The notes below the pieces were generated by a model. That model ran no database searches. It saw only the letters and a list, made by a program, of their open reading frames with translations, and was not told the origin of the DNA. Position numbers and translations under genes: made by a program. From the NCBI RefSeq assembly GCF_012275445.1, contig NZ_JAAZQK010000018.1:1-64000 (forward strand): a stretch of 64,000 nucleotides of DNA, written 5' to 3'. Positions 36,401-44,065 of the stretch are shown here, one piece after another (position 1 is the first letter of the stretch; each line of letters starts with the position of its first letter). The DNA is from Rhizobacter sp. SG703 (GTDB lineage Bacteria > Pseudomonadota > Gammaproteobacteria > Burkholderiales > Burkholderiaceae_C).

Positions 36401-37555
36401 GGCCAGCACCACATGGCCCTGCGGGTCGCGCCACTGGATGTCGGTCTGCGTGCCGCCGTCTCGGTTGCGGCGCGTCACCGTCGTCTTCGCGCCTTCGTAG
36501 GCATAGCGCACCACCGTGAACCGCACCGCACCCGGTGCATGGCCGTAGGCCGTCAACTCGGTCACCAGCGCTGCGTCGGCGATCGACTCGCTGCCTTCGC
36601 CGTTGTCGGCCGTGTACACCGCCACCGGCCGGCCGATCACGTCGAACTGCGTGTACGTGAAGCCGTGCGCGCTGCCGTTGATCCCCGAACTCAGCGTGTC
36701 CAGGAAGTACGGCTGCGTCGTCAGCACCGCTGCGCCGTTCTGGTTGTAGAACGTGTCGGCGACGATCAGCTTGCCGGCGGTGCTGCTGTCGCCGTCGAAC
36801 GCCTGCGTCACGCTGCGCATCGTGCGGCCGCGCATGTCCTGGTAGACGCGCGTCCACGGCCCGCTGACCGCCCCGTTCGCGCCATACGACTGGGTGTGCA
36901 CGAAGCTCAGTGCGAGGGCCGGCTTCGGGTCGGTCGCCGGCAGGTTCGGCATCGACGAATCGTTCGTTCCAGGGCACCCTGGTGTGTTGCTGGTCCTGTC
37001 CGTCACGAACTGGACGTAGCAGTACCACATCCGGCTGAAGCCGCCGTCCGCCCGCGTCTCCTTCACCTTGCGGCCCAGCGCGTCGAACTCCCAGGTCGTC
37101 GTCAGCCCGTTCGGGCCGGTCGTTGACGTCGCCTGTCCGAACCGCGGATCCACGTACCTGGCTTCGGTATGGTTCAGCGCATTCGAGACGCTGGTGGCGT
37201 AGCTGCCGTCGAGCGTGCCGAGCGGCTGCGCCGAATTGCTGTACGACGCAGTCGCGGTGCGGTCGGCAAATGCGGCGCCCTGCGGCGGGGAACTGGCGCA
37301 GTTCGAGGTCGTCGTCTGCTTCCGGTTGCCGTACGAATCCAGCTGGTAGCGCGTCTTGACGCACAACGCGGCATTGTCCGGCTCGATCTGCTCTTCGATC
37401 AGCAGCCCGGTCGTGTCGTCGTAGTCGAATTTGCTCGAGCGCGTCTCGGTGAAGGTGGGCGCTGGAAGAGTCTGAGCCAGCGCATTCGCGCCAACCAACG
37501 CCAGCGCGACCAAGGAGCCCAGCAGGCGGGGAAGGATCTTGTGAGATTCAGACAT
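33470..37555 (-). CDS. Secreted RHS-repeat protein with a variable C-terminal toxin-like tip
   Basis: This 1361-residue protein has a signal peptide (LLGSLVALALVGANALAQ). A long series of YD repeats follows (YDAQGNLVTTVDPLGNRVEV, YDALGRLVEKLTPE, YDELNRLTQYQTTNP). The RHS core end is standard: HKDHLGSTVAV, DPWGKRR, GFTGHEHLDDLGVIHMNARL, YDPMIGRFMQGDP, and YNRPLNTVDADGK at about residue 1000. The last 360 or so residues are unrelated. They contain a Gly/Ala/Ser hydrophobic stretch with repeated VAGGGKCGNGALS-type units. A final module starts near CTKMDQLEIRKAAAACGG and ends LLQAKYNGW. This tip is AT-richer than the core, as expected of swapped toxin modules. It continues the SpvB-like protein encoded 8 bp upstream. 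Confidence 0.9.
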   Translation of the reverse strand: MSESHKILPRLLGSLVALALVGANALAQTLPAPTFTETRSSKFDYDDTTGLLIEEQIEPDNAALCVKTRYQLDSYGNRKQTTTSNCASSPPQGAAFADRTATASYSNSAQPLGTLDGSYATSVSNALNHTEARYVDPRFGQATSTTGPNGLTTTWEFDALGRKVKETRADGGFSRMWYCYVQFVTDRTSNTPGCPGTNDSSMPNLPATDPKPALALSFVHTQSYGANGAVSGPWTRVYQDMRGRTMRSVTQAFDGDSSTAGKLIVADTFYNQNGAAVLTTQPYFLDTLSSGINGSAHGFTYTQFDVIGRPVAVYTADNGEGSESIADAALVTELTAYGHAPGAVRFTVVRYAYEGAKTTVTRRNRDGGTQTDIQWRDPQGHVVLAEDAQHAQTAFLYDAQGNLVTTVDPLGNRVEVRYDGRGRKTAMLDPNKGRWTYGYNALGELTSQQSPNQRAAGTSSTLAYDALGRLVEKLTPEFKSSFFFDTVTGAANGAACLSGAGGANATKGKLCGSSTTHGVVRSTVYDRYLRPLNETTAISPDPRYVQKTFTQSMEYDAVFGRLVKQTWPTGVSVQYGYTALGAMQTVHNGSGYAYWTAQRVNAWGKVEDALLGHGVSSHTRFDPVSGRVTDAAAGTGTDIANAAAMNVFKHRYVWDALGNLSTRTDVNGAGSGDASEVFVYDELNRLTQYQTTNPGGQTQNVTLAYNAIGNILSKSDVGSYVYPASGQPLPHAVSSIRARAGGPVYNADYDYDAQGNLTRAFGDARYRTIRYNSFNLPQGDGYTPGVVGVSSNGGVAPSYDWVYGEAEQRLIELRKTSRGTRTTWSLHPDGANGLSYEQEIDESGVATNRHYISAGNATVLLTTTAAVPTTVSKLEYWHKDHLGSTVAVTVAGGGDWRSLVKTIRYAYDPWGKRRYASGATDAANALVGDYHDGAPDAANGTDRGFTGHEHLDDLGVIHMNARLYDPMIGRFMQGDPVVGDPFDIQTYNGYSYVYNRPLNTVDADGKCPVCAAFIVGALIARAAGIIDQQQMRMVIGIAVAVWLGPKAGEVWWVAAGQSAAAGFVSGAIATGNMKGALQGGLTSLAFYGVGSLGDAMSKAASAAGEQGVAAFWSDNGLGRAVLHAGVGCASSVAGGGKCGNGALSAGAAQFLGGRLNVGNPVADTFIHAMIGGTTSVLGGGKFASGAQSGAFGYIFNCLSHEGACTKMDQLEIRKAAAACGGDMACIRRVAVYARESGIPLPPDIGDVVGDFLKKTIVTGSFAGAVRIAASGEAFSVMSTDALKKVIGDEGVLALRELFGSGIPAAQARLAGPIVLPAGMTISALGAYREVALRNISVPIQQLRLQIIDRVLPLLQAKYNGW

Positions 37556-37563
37556 GGCGTGGC

Positions 37564-40500
37564 TCAGTCTTCCAGCAGCAACTGCAGGATGGTCATCAGC
37601 ACTTCAGGTCGGATCAATTTCGTCGGCGTGCCATTCAACGCAGGATCCTGCGTGGCCTTCGCGGCATCGCTCAGGCGGCCGCTGTCCCGATCGATCGGCT
37701 GTGTGGCATTGGTGGAGGACACCACGGTGCTGCTGCCCAGGCGACCCAGGAACCACCTGCTGCCGTCGACGAACCGGCTCGTGCCGCCATCGCCGCTCAG
37801 GTAGGTGTTGGTCGTCGATTTGCTCATGACCTGATCCGCCTTGCCGCCCACGGCATAACCCGTGGTCGTGATCGTCGCCGTGCCGACATCGCCATACGGC
37901 GTCATCGTCGAATTGACGGTGTCGACCTTGCTGACCTTCAGCGCAGGGTTGCCCAGGTCCCAGGTTCGCTCGACAGAGCGCATCTGGTACGGGCGCTTGA
38001 CCGCCTCGGTGGTGCCGCACGGTGTCAGCCAGGTGGCCGACGAACCGCTGGCCTGCGACTGGACATCGCAGTACACGTAGGTCGTCATGTTGATGATCTG
38101 TGAGCCCCACCCGCCGGCGGCCTTGTCGGGTTTGTCGGGCACGTCACCGTCGACATCGAAGCATTCGCTGTTGACGCCGGTGCCGGCGGTCGACTGCGTG
38201 CCGGCACCCAGGGCCTTAGGCAACTGCCGCGGCGAACCAGGCCGCACGTTGCGGCTGTTGTCGACATCCTTTTGGACCACGTTCGACGGCGGTGCGTTCG
38301 GCACCCAGTCTGCGATGTGGCGCGTGTACGTGCACTTGGGCATGCCGACGAACTGCTTGCGCTGCGTGCCCTCCTGCCCGGTTTCGCTGTTCAGCGGCTG
38401 AAGGTACTCGGTGGTCGACGCCATCATCCCGCCGTTGGCATACGGGAAGTACTTCGTCACCGACTCGAGCCCGAGGTCCCCGCCGCCCGACAGGTCGGAC
38501 TTCATGCCGACGTAGGCAAACGCCGTCGTGACACCGAGGTTGCTCGCCTCGCCCACGCCGTTGAGGCTGGGCTGCATCGTGCTCGCCACCAGCCATTGCG
38601 CAGGGTGGGCGTGGTGCGTCGGCCAGCTGTGCTTGCCGGCCTTGTCGGCACGCGCCTGCGGATCGGTGATGCCGCTCAGGTCGATCGGCGGGCGCGTGTT
38701 TGCATACACCCCCGCACCGATCGGCGACTTGTTGCCGACCAGGAGCCCGGCGCTGGCCATGCCGGTCGACGAATAGCTGATCCAGGTGGACACGCCGGAC
38801 AGGTTCGTCACCACGTTCATCACGTCAGGTGGCGGCCCGTTTCGGTACCACAGGTTGTTGTTGCCCCCGTCCTGCATCCGGATGAAGCCGACGCTGCCGA
38901 GGCCCATGAAGTCGCCGGACAGGAACGTGACGCCGCCCGTGGCCATCTCCGGCAGGCCATAGCGCCCGCGGTCGGTGCTCGACAAGGCGGCAAAGCTGCC
39001 ATCCGGCTTGCCGCCGTCGGTGCCGGCCAGGCTGGTGAAGAAACGCAGGTCGTGGCGCTCGTCTTCGCCGGTCCAGGCCATGAAGTCGATCAGGCCGTCG
39101 CCGTTGATGTCCAACGGCATCGACCCGGCGGCTCCGCTGCCGAACGCGAAGAAGCGAGGCCCCCCCGCCACGACGTAGCTGTCATCGCCAATCGGAACAT
39201 TCCACGAGGTCTTGCCCCACGCCTTCAGCCAGTCCAGCGGGCGATCGTCTCTGACGAAGGTTCCACCCTGGTTGATGAACAGGCGTGCTTCATGCGGGTT
39301 CGCGGGCACGCTGTTCGGCGTGCCGCTCTGGCCGGGCGGGATCGGGCTTGGCACGGTGCGCGTGGTGGTGGGGTCCATCAGGATCACGTCGCTCTTGCCG
39401 TCGCCATTGGCATCGACGACGAGCATGCGTGCCGCCGTTCCCGCCAGCGGCGCCGGATCGATTCCGACCAGGGTCTCGTGGAAGAGGCCGTCGTCGCCTT
39501 GCATCCATCGGTTGTTGACGGCCAGCACGTCCAGCCGGCCGTCGCCGTTCACATCCATCGTTTCGACGAACGACATGCCGGCGTTCGCGCTGGTGTCGAG
39601 GGTGTGCAGCGGTACCGTCATGGCCGTCTGCTGCTTCAGCACGAACTGCCCCGCCCCGTTGCCCACGTAATAGCGGAAGACTCTCAGCTCCGGCGGGATC
39701 GTGAAGTTGCAACCGGTCGGCAGCCGCGACTGCGTGACCCATTCGAAGGTCACCAGGTCGAGGCGGCCATCGCCGTCGAAGTCCTGCCAGAACGCTTCTT
39801 GTGCGCGGGATTCCACCTGCGGCGCAACGGCATCCGGCTGCCCGTTCCAGGCCTTGCAGACGAAATTCGTCGTGTTGTATGTCGCGCTCGACAGCGGGCC
39901 TGCGACCGTTGCAGCCGGGTTCGGGATCTCGACGAACTGCCCGTAGTTGCTGGAGTTGGCCGCATCGTTGTCCGAGATCGACAGCCACATGCGGAGCCGG
40001 TTGCCACCGGTGCACGATGGCGTCGCCTGCTGCCTGCACTGGCGAATCAGGTCCATCCGCCCATCGCCGTTGATGTCGGCGACCGAAACCTCGTAGCCCG
40101 GCGGCAAATCGCCCAGCTTGACCGTGGCCAGATCCCCCAGCGAAGGCACCTTGTCGTACTGGCCCGGCACCGTGGCATCGGCCAGCCACAACTGATTGAC
40201 CTCGCCGTTCACGCCGGCGTTCTTCGTCCACAGCAGCAGGTCGGTCTTGCCGTCGCCATTGAAGTCGCCGGTGATCGTGCCGCGCGATCCGTCGAACTTC
40301 ACCAGCGGCCAGCCGCCGAGGTTGAAGGTCGTGGAGCCGACGTAGTTCACGTCGGAGGCCCACCCGGGGTAGTTGAACTTCGTCGCCGGCAGGCAGGTGA
40401 CCGCCGCGCTGCCCGCGCATTCGGCGATGGCCTGCAGCAACTGCCGGTTCGTCGCCTTCGACGCGACGTGCGCCATCCGGTAGTTGCGCACGGCGCTTGC

Positions 40501-41475
40501 TCCGGTGGAGACCGTCACCTGCTTCAACAACTGGGTGCTGACGACCTTGGAACCCAGGTGGTAGGCCTCGGCCTTGTCGGGACGTTCTTCGTAGACCAAC
40601 TCGACCTGGTGCCTCTGAGGGCACGCGCTTCCCGCGGCATCCTTGCAGCCGTAGTAGACCCGCTTCAGGTTCCACTCCCGCCCTGGCAGGATCGAGCCGT
40701 CCGGCCCCTTGCTGCCCCAGGTGCGCGTCGTGTTGTCGTACTCGAACTCGATCGCATTGCCGGCCGAGTCGACGACCTTCTTCAGCATCCAGGCCGTCGC
40801 CACCCCGGGCAACTGACCGCCCACGGACAAGGCAACGGCATCGGAGGTGGCCGCGCCGCGAATGCTCGCCTGCCCATACACCTGGGTGAGGCCGGCCTTG
40901 GTCTGCACCGTGAACGTCGCGGGGCCCTTGTCGGCACCGCCGCTGCCGGCCATGCCGCTCGCGCGGATGCGCGAATAGCCGTCGTTCTCGGTACGGAACT
41001 CGACAAAGCCGCTCGCCAGGCCCAGCGCCGGCGTCGCCTGGCTGGCGGCAGCCTTGCCGACCAGGGTCTGGGTGGTGTCGACCTTGATCAGGCGCTGGCC
41101 GTCAAGGCACAGGTTGTCGTCGACGGTGTAGCGCACCGGCGTGATCTGCGGCTTCACCGCGCCATTGAGCGCCACCGGCTCGATCTTCGGGCAACGCGTG
41201 ACCTGCGAGATGCCCTGCACCGTCCAGCCCACGCCGATTGGCCCATTGTTGCCGCCGCTGTTGTAGACCAGGCTGAGCTTCGGCTCCATGCCCGCGACAC
41301 CCGGCGGCACGACGATCGGGTAGCTGTAGACGGCTTGGCCGCTTTCGCTGACGACGAGGCCCTGCGCCATGGCGCTGATGGCCGCGAAGAAAGAGGCCAT
41401 CGCCAGCATGCGCGGCGCAGCGCTCGAAAACCTGGCCAGCCACACAGCGGCCCGCGAGATGGAGAACGAGTTCAT
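37564..41475 (-). CDS. Secreted SpvB/TcaC-like protein with FG-GAP repeats
   Basis: This 1303-residue protein starts at ATG 41475, with AGGAT upstream, and has a signal peptide ending near FFAAISAMAQ. The SpvB-type N-terminal domain follows (YSYPIVVPPGVAGMEPKLSL, GPIGVGWTVQGIS, CLDGQRLIK). At least five FG-GAP/VCBS-like Ca-binding loops come next: DFNGDGKTDLLL, DINGDGRMDLI, DFDGDGRLDLV, DVNGDGRLDVL and DANGDGKSDVI. The TcdB-middle-like region ends at WFLGRLGSSTVVSS. In one-piece homologues the RHS repeats follow here. In this genome the protein stops and the RHS part is a separate gene with its own signal peptide. It should form the lower half of a TcB/TcC-like cocoon. Confidence 0.9.
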   Translation of the reverse strand: MNSFSISRAAVWLARFSSAAPRMLAMASFFAAISAMAQGLVVSESGQAVYSYPIVVPPGVAGMEPKLSLVYNSGGNNGPIGVGWTVQGISQVTRCPKIEPVALNGAVKPQITPVRYTVDDNLCLDGQRLIKVDTTQTLVGKAAASQATPALGLASGFVEFRTENDGYSRIRASGMAGSGGADKGPATFTVQTKAGLTQVYGQASIRGAATSDAVALSVGGQLPGVATAWMLKKVVDSAGNAIEFEYDNTTRTWGSKGPDGSILPGREWNLKRVYYGCKDAAGSACPQRHQVELVYEERPDKAEAYHLGSKVVSTQLLKQVTVSTGASAVRNYRMAHVASKATNRQLLQAIAECAGSAAVTCLPATKFNYPGWASDVNYVGSTTFNLGGWPLVKFDGSRGTITGDFNGDGKTDLLLWTKNAGVNGEVNQLWLADATVPGQYDKVPSLGDLATVKLGDLPPGYEVSVADINGDGRMDLIRQCRQQATPSCTGGNRLRMWLSISDNDAANSSNYGQFVEIPNPAATVAGPLSSATYNTTNFVCKAWNGQPDAVAPQVESRAQEAFWQDFDGDGRLDLVTFEWVTQSRLPTGCNFTIPPELRVFRYYVGNGAGQFVLKQQTAMTVPLHTLDTSANAGMSFVETMDVNGDGRLDVLAVNNRWMQGDDGLFHETLVGIDPAPLAGTAARMLVVDANGDGKSDVILMDPTTTRTVPSPIPPGQSGTPNSVPANPHEARLFINQGGTFVRDDRPLDWLKAWGKTSWNVPIGDDSYVVAGGPRFFAFGSGAAGSMPLDINGDGLIDFMAWTGEDERHDLRFFTSLAGTDGGKPDGSFAALSSTDRGRYGLPEMATGGVTFLSGDFMGLGSVGFIRMQDGGNNNLWYRNGPPPDVMNVVTNLSGVSTWISYSSTGMASAGLLVGNKSPIGAGVYANTRPPIDLSGITDPQARADKAGKHSWPTHHAHPAQWLVASTMQPSLNGVGEASNLGVTTAFAYVGMKSDLSGGGDLGLESVTKYFPYANGGMMASTTEYLQPLNSETGQEGTQRKQFVGMPKCTYTRHIADWVPNAPPSNVVQKDVDNSRNVRPGSPRQLPKALGAGTQSTAGTGVNSECFDVDGDVPDKPDKAAGGWGSQIINMTTYVYCDVQSQASGSSATWLTPCGTTEAVKRPYQMRSVERTWDLGNPALKVSKVDTVNSTMTPYGDVGTATITTTGYAVGGKADQVMSKSTTNTYLSGDGGTSRFVDGSRWFLGRLGSSTVVSSTNATQPIDRDSGRLSDAAKATQDPALNGTPTKLIRPEVLMTILQLLLED

Positions 41476-41626
41476 GGGGATCCTGTCAGGGCTCAGTTGG
41501 CATCGAGCCCGAAGCTCGTGATGACACAGGTCGTTGGCGTTCAGGTCTGCCGGCACGGCATGGGCATCGAAGACGATCTGGCCCGAAGGAGTGACGATGC
41601 GCCCGCATCGTGAAATCGCCGGATGC

Positions 41627-41986
41627 TCACGTCCCGACCCCGATGTACCCGATGTGGCAGAAGCCACCCTCGGTGTTGACGAACAGCGTGACCGTCGAGT
41701 TCTGCGCCTTCGCCATCAACAACGATGCGACATAAACCTTGTAGTTGCTGTCCGCTTCATTGAGGTAGGCAAACGAGGTTCCATTCGTGCACAGCGCCAC
41801 GCCGCCGCCATTCAGGTAGACCCGGAATGCGTAGTTCGTGCCCGCCGTCACATCGATCGAGGTGATCTTTCCGCTCGGCGCGCCATCCCAGGCCCATGCA
41901 GGCAGGCCTGCGACCAACAAGGAGGCCATCACCCACTTGCGTATCCCTGCTGCGATTCGGCGGCAATTTCCAGATCCGTTCTTCAT
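41627..41986 (-). CDS. Small secreted protein B
   Basis: This 119-residue protein starts at ATG 41986 with GGAG seven bases upstream. Its signal peptide is WVMASLLVAGLPAWA. The mature domain begins GKITSIDVTAGTNYAFRVYL and carries two Cys (VALCTNG, GFCHIGY). The C-terminal segment KVYVASLLMAKAQNSTVTLFV matches the pattern seen in proteins A, C, D and E. It lies 151 bp before the SpvB-like gene on the same strand, so it is probably co-transcribed. I do not recognise a named family; similar short exported proteins occur in Vibrio and Shewanella in my general knowledge. Confidence 0.72.
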   Translation of the reverse strand: MKNGSGNCRRIAAGIRKWVMASLLVAGLPAWAWDGAPSGKITSIDVTAGTNYAFRVYLNGGGVALCTNGTSFAYLNEADSNYKVYVASLLMAKAQNSTVTLFVNTEGGFCHIGYIGVGT

Positions 41987-42038
41987 GTCAACTCCGAGAT
42001 GTCGAGGAGTACAGCGTTGCAAGGCGTGACGCACGGCA

Positions 42039-42431
42039 TCACCGCTGCAGCGTCACGGCAATCAGACTGCAACGCCCGGGGAACGCAGTCACAGCCGGGT
42101 TGTCGGTGATGTACAGGGTCACCGGCTTCTGCGCCAACAACGCCATCGACAGCAGACCGAACATGCGCTTGTCCGCATCGACGCTCTTCAGCGTGGTGAT
42201 GTAGTTCGGATCGCATGACATGCCCGTCGGAACCGTGAAGCCGCCCGCAACCTGGACCTCCAGATTGCCAGCCTGGTGACCGATGGCATTGGCCTGGATC
42301 ACCGCCACGAATTGAAGGGCGCCGGTGATGCTTCCTTCGGCGGCGCAGGCAGTCGAGCCCGCGAACCAGAAGCCCGCAAGAAGCAGCATGCGAAGAACGC
42401 GGCTTGCAACAGCCGATGTCAAGTGAAGCAT
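42039..42431 (-). CDS. Small secreted protein C
   Basis: This 130-residue protein has a signal peptide (LRMLLLAGFWFAGSTACAA). A predicted beta-rich domain follows (GSITGALQFVAVIQANAIG, LEVQVAGGFTVPTGMSC). The C-terminal family segment is KRMFGLLSMALLAQKPVTLYI, and the protein ends with GRCSLIAVTLQR. It has two Cys in the mature part, as have the relatives. ATG 42431 overlaps the stop of protein D's gene as TGATG, so D and C are translationally coupled. Function is unknown. Confidence 0.72.
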   Translation of the reverse strand: MLHLTSAVASRVLRMLLLAGFWFAGSTACAAEGSITGALQFVAVIQANAIGHQAGNLEVQVAGGFTVPTGMSCDPNYITTLKSVDADKRMFGLLSMALLAQKPVTLYITDNPAVTAFPGRCSLIAVTLQR

Positions 42432-42781
42432 CAATTCGGTCCTTCAATGAAATACATCGTCGGCACGTTCTGCCACGCCGGCAGCGTGGCGCAGGTGAAC
42501 CCGTTGTCGTCGTAGTAGATCGTCACACTCTTGCCCGCGAGACGTGCGCTCAGCAGCGTGGCATACACCAGCTTGCAGCCCGCGGGCCCCATCTGGAATC
42601 CGCCTTGTGCTCCGACCGTGCACACCTTGTGGATCGGTGCGCCGACCAAGGCCACCGCCAGGATTCCGCTCTGATCAACGCCCAGGTAGCCCACCGGTCC
42701 GGCGCATGAGTAAATCGCCGACGCCTGTGCAGACATCGTCACCAGCAAGCAGGCCAGCAAGGCTCGCATCGTCTTCACCAT
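42431..42781 (-). CDS. Small secreted protein D, first gene of the toxin-linked operon
   Basis: This 116-residue protein starts at ATG 42781 behind GAGG. Its signal peptide is MRALLACLLVTMSAQASA. The mature part has four Cys (YSCAG, KVCTVG, AGCKLV, FTCATL), more than its relatives. The family segment is KLVYATLLSARLAGKSVTIYY, followed by PTMYFIEGPN. It heads the minus-strand series D-C-B-SpvB-like-RHS-immunity. The function is unknown; roles as an adhesin, a companion of the toxin or an independent secreted factor are all open. Confidence 0.72.
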   Translation of the reverse strand: MVKTMRALLACLLVTMSAQASAIYSCAGPVGYLGVDQSGILAVALVGAPIHKVCTVGAQGGFQMGPAGCKLVYATLLSARLAGKSVTIYYDDNGFTCATLPAWQNVPTMYFIEGPN

Positions 42782-43102
42782 GTCGTTCCTCGTTCAACAG
42801 ACGCACGAGCACTCCCGCTCGCATGAGCGATGGAACATTCCGCGCGATCCCTCCAGCATCAAGGCGCTCGTGGGCGCCTGTCGATTCAATCCGCAGTCAG
42901 AGTGTTGCTGCGTCGACGCACGTTAACTGAATGCGACTCGCCCCCACAAGCCCGTTCGCAAAAAAAGAGACATCTCTCGTCCTTCGATTTGTGGATGTCA
43001 TCAACTCGCCGTTCGCAGCAGACACTTTCCTCATCGTCGCAATTCGAGGTCGAGCGCAGCTATGCTCCCCGTCGTTGGCATCGTCCATCGGAAAGGATCT
43101 TC
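42782..43102. other. Divergent intergenic region between two small secreted protein genes
   Basis: This 321-bp gap lies between the starts of proteins D (minus) and E (plus), so it must hold promoters for both. It contains an A-rich run near 42960 and is less G+C-rich than the flanking core genes. I found no convincing -10/-35 pair, operator palindrome, RNA gene or additional coding frame with a ribosome site. Confidence 0.6.
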
Positions 43103-43498
43103 GTGTCTCCGAGTTTTGCTCCACATCTCAATTCCGTCGTGCGATCGGCCACCAGCGTCGCATCCGCATTCGCACTTGCAGCAGCCCTCACTCCCGCCGA
43201 CTCGCTTGCCCAGGGTGCCTCGACCGGCTTTCGGCATATCGTCGACATCGGATGCGAGGGCGTGAACTGTTTCATGGCGCTGGACGGGGCGCCCTTTTCC
43301 GGACCCAGCGGCACCACCTGCGCAGCGCCGACGCTGGAGTTTCGTTGGGACGCGAGCACACCTGCCGGCAAGTTGGCCTACGGATCGTTCCTGGCGGCCT
43401 ACTCGTCGGGCAAAGTGGTCTCCGTCTACTACTCGACCTGCTACGAGCTATGGAACGGCGTCTACCCGACCATCCACTATTTCCACGTGACCGGCTGA
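43103..43498 (+). CDS. Small secreted protein E
   Basis: This 131-residue protein starts at GTG 43103, with AAAGGA about six bases upstream. The longer frame from 42830 would add unlikely residues. The signal region is SATSVASAFALAAALTPADSLA. The mature part has four Cys (DIGCEGVNCF, GTTCAAP, STCYELW). The family segment KLAYGSFLAAYSSGKVVSVYY is followed by YPTIHYFHVTG. It diverges from protein D and converges on cyanase. Confidence 0.68.
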   Translation: MSPSFAPHLNSVVRSATSVASAFALAAALTPADSLAQGASTGFRHIVDIGCEGVNCFMALDGAPFSGPSGTTCAAPTLEFRWDASTPAGKLAYGSFLAAYSSGKVVSVYYSTCYELWNGVYPTIHYFHVTG

Positions 43499-43537
43499 GG
43501 CGCGATCAGCCACGCGGCAACCGGATTCCTGCCTGCC

Positions 43538-43981
43538 TCAATACGTCTTGTACGGCAGGAACTTCCCGCTCATCACGATGCTGACCCGATCCCCCGCCGG
43601 GTTCGGCTCGCGCTGCAGGTCCATCTTGAAGTCGATCGCGCTCATGATCCCGTCGCCAAACTCTTCGTGGATCAATTCCTTGAAGGTCGTGCCGTACACG
43701 CTGACCAATTCGTAGAAGCGATAGATCAGCGGATCGGTCGGCACCGCGGTCGGCAGCGACCCCTTGTACGGCACCACGCACAGCCACTTCTGCTCGGCAT
43801 CGCTGAGCCCGAAGATCTCACCGAGCACACCGGCCTGCTGCGGCGTCAGCGTCATCTGGCCGAGGCAGGCGGCCGTCGTCCATTCCTTGCTCAGGCCGAC
43901 CTTCGCGGCCACGTCGGACCACTTCAGGCCCTTGGCAACCTTGGTGGCGATGATTTTCTCGGTGACGTCGAGGCGGCTCAT
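43538..43981 (-). CDS. cynS: Cyanate hydratase (cyanase)
   Basis: This 147-residue decameric enzyme converts cyanate and bicarbonate to ammonia and CO2. The helical N-terminal domain (LDVTEKIIATKVAKGLKWSD) is followed by the short C-terminal catalytic domain. The active-site residues are Arg88, Glu91 and Ser114, seen in YRFYELVSVYG and GIMSAIDF. It ends FLPYKTY. Length and composition are normal. No cynT or cynR neighbour is present; it is divergent from the LuxR-type regulator with an 84-bp gap. It detoxifies cyanate and may supply nitrogen. Confidence 0.95.
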   Translation of the reverse strand: MSRLDVTEKIIATKVAKGLKWSDVAAKVGLSKEWTTAACLGQMTLTPQQAGVLGEIFGLSDAEQKWLCVVPYKGSLPTAVPTDPLIYRFYELVSVYGTTFKELIHEEFGDGIMSAIDFKMDLQREPNPAGDRVSIVMSGKFLPYKTY

Positions 43982-44065
43982 GGCAATGCTCCTGCAGATG
44001 GTGGGGTGCGGCTGTGTTGCAGCACCCATGCGGATAGCAACGATCGTGCTAGCCTGCCGCGCACC

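Noticed and set aside
34400-37400. Regular repeats in the RHS gene considered as a CRISPR or DNA repeat array
   Set aside because: The periodicity is at the protein level (YD repeats of variable length), with no identical short repeats and spacers.
38272-41613. An 1113-codon plus-strand frame over the SpvB-like gene
   Set aside because: Antisense shadow of a protein with signal peptide, SpvB domain and FG-GAP repeats.
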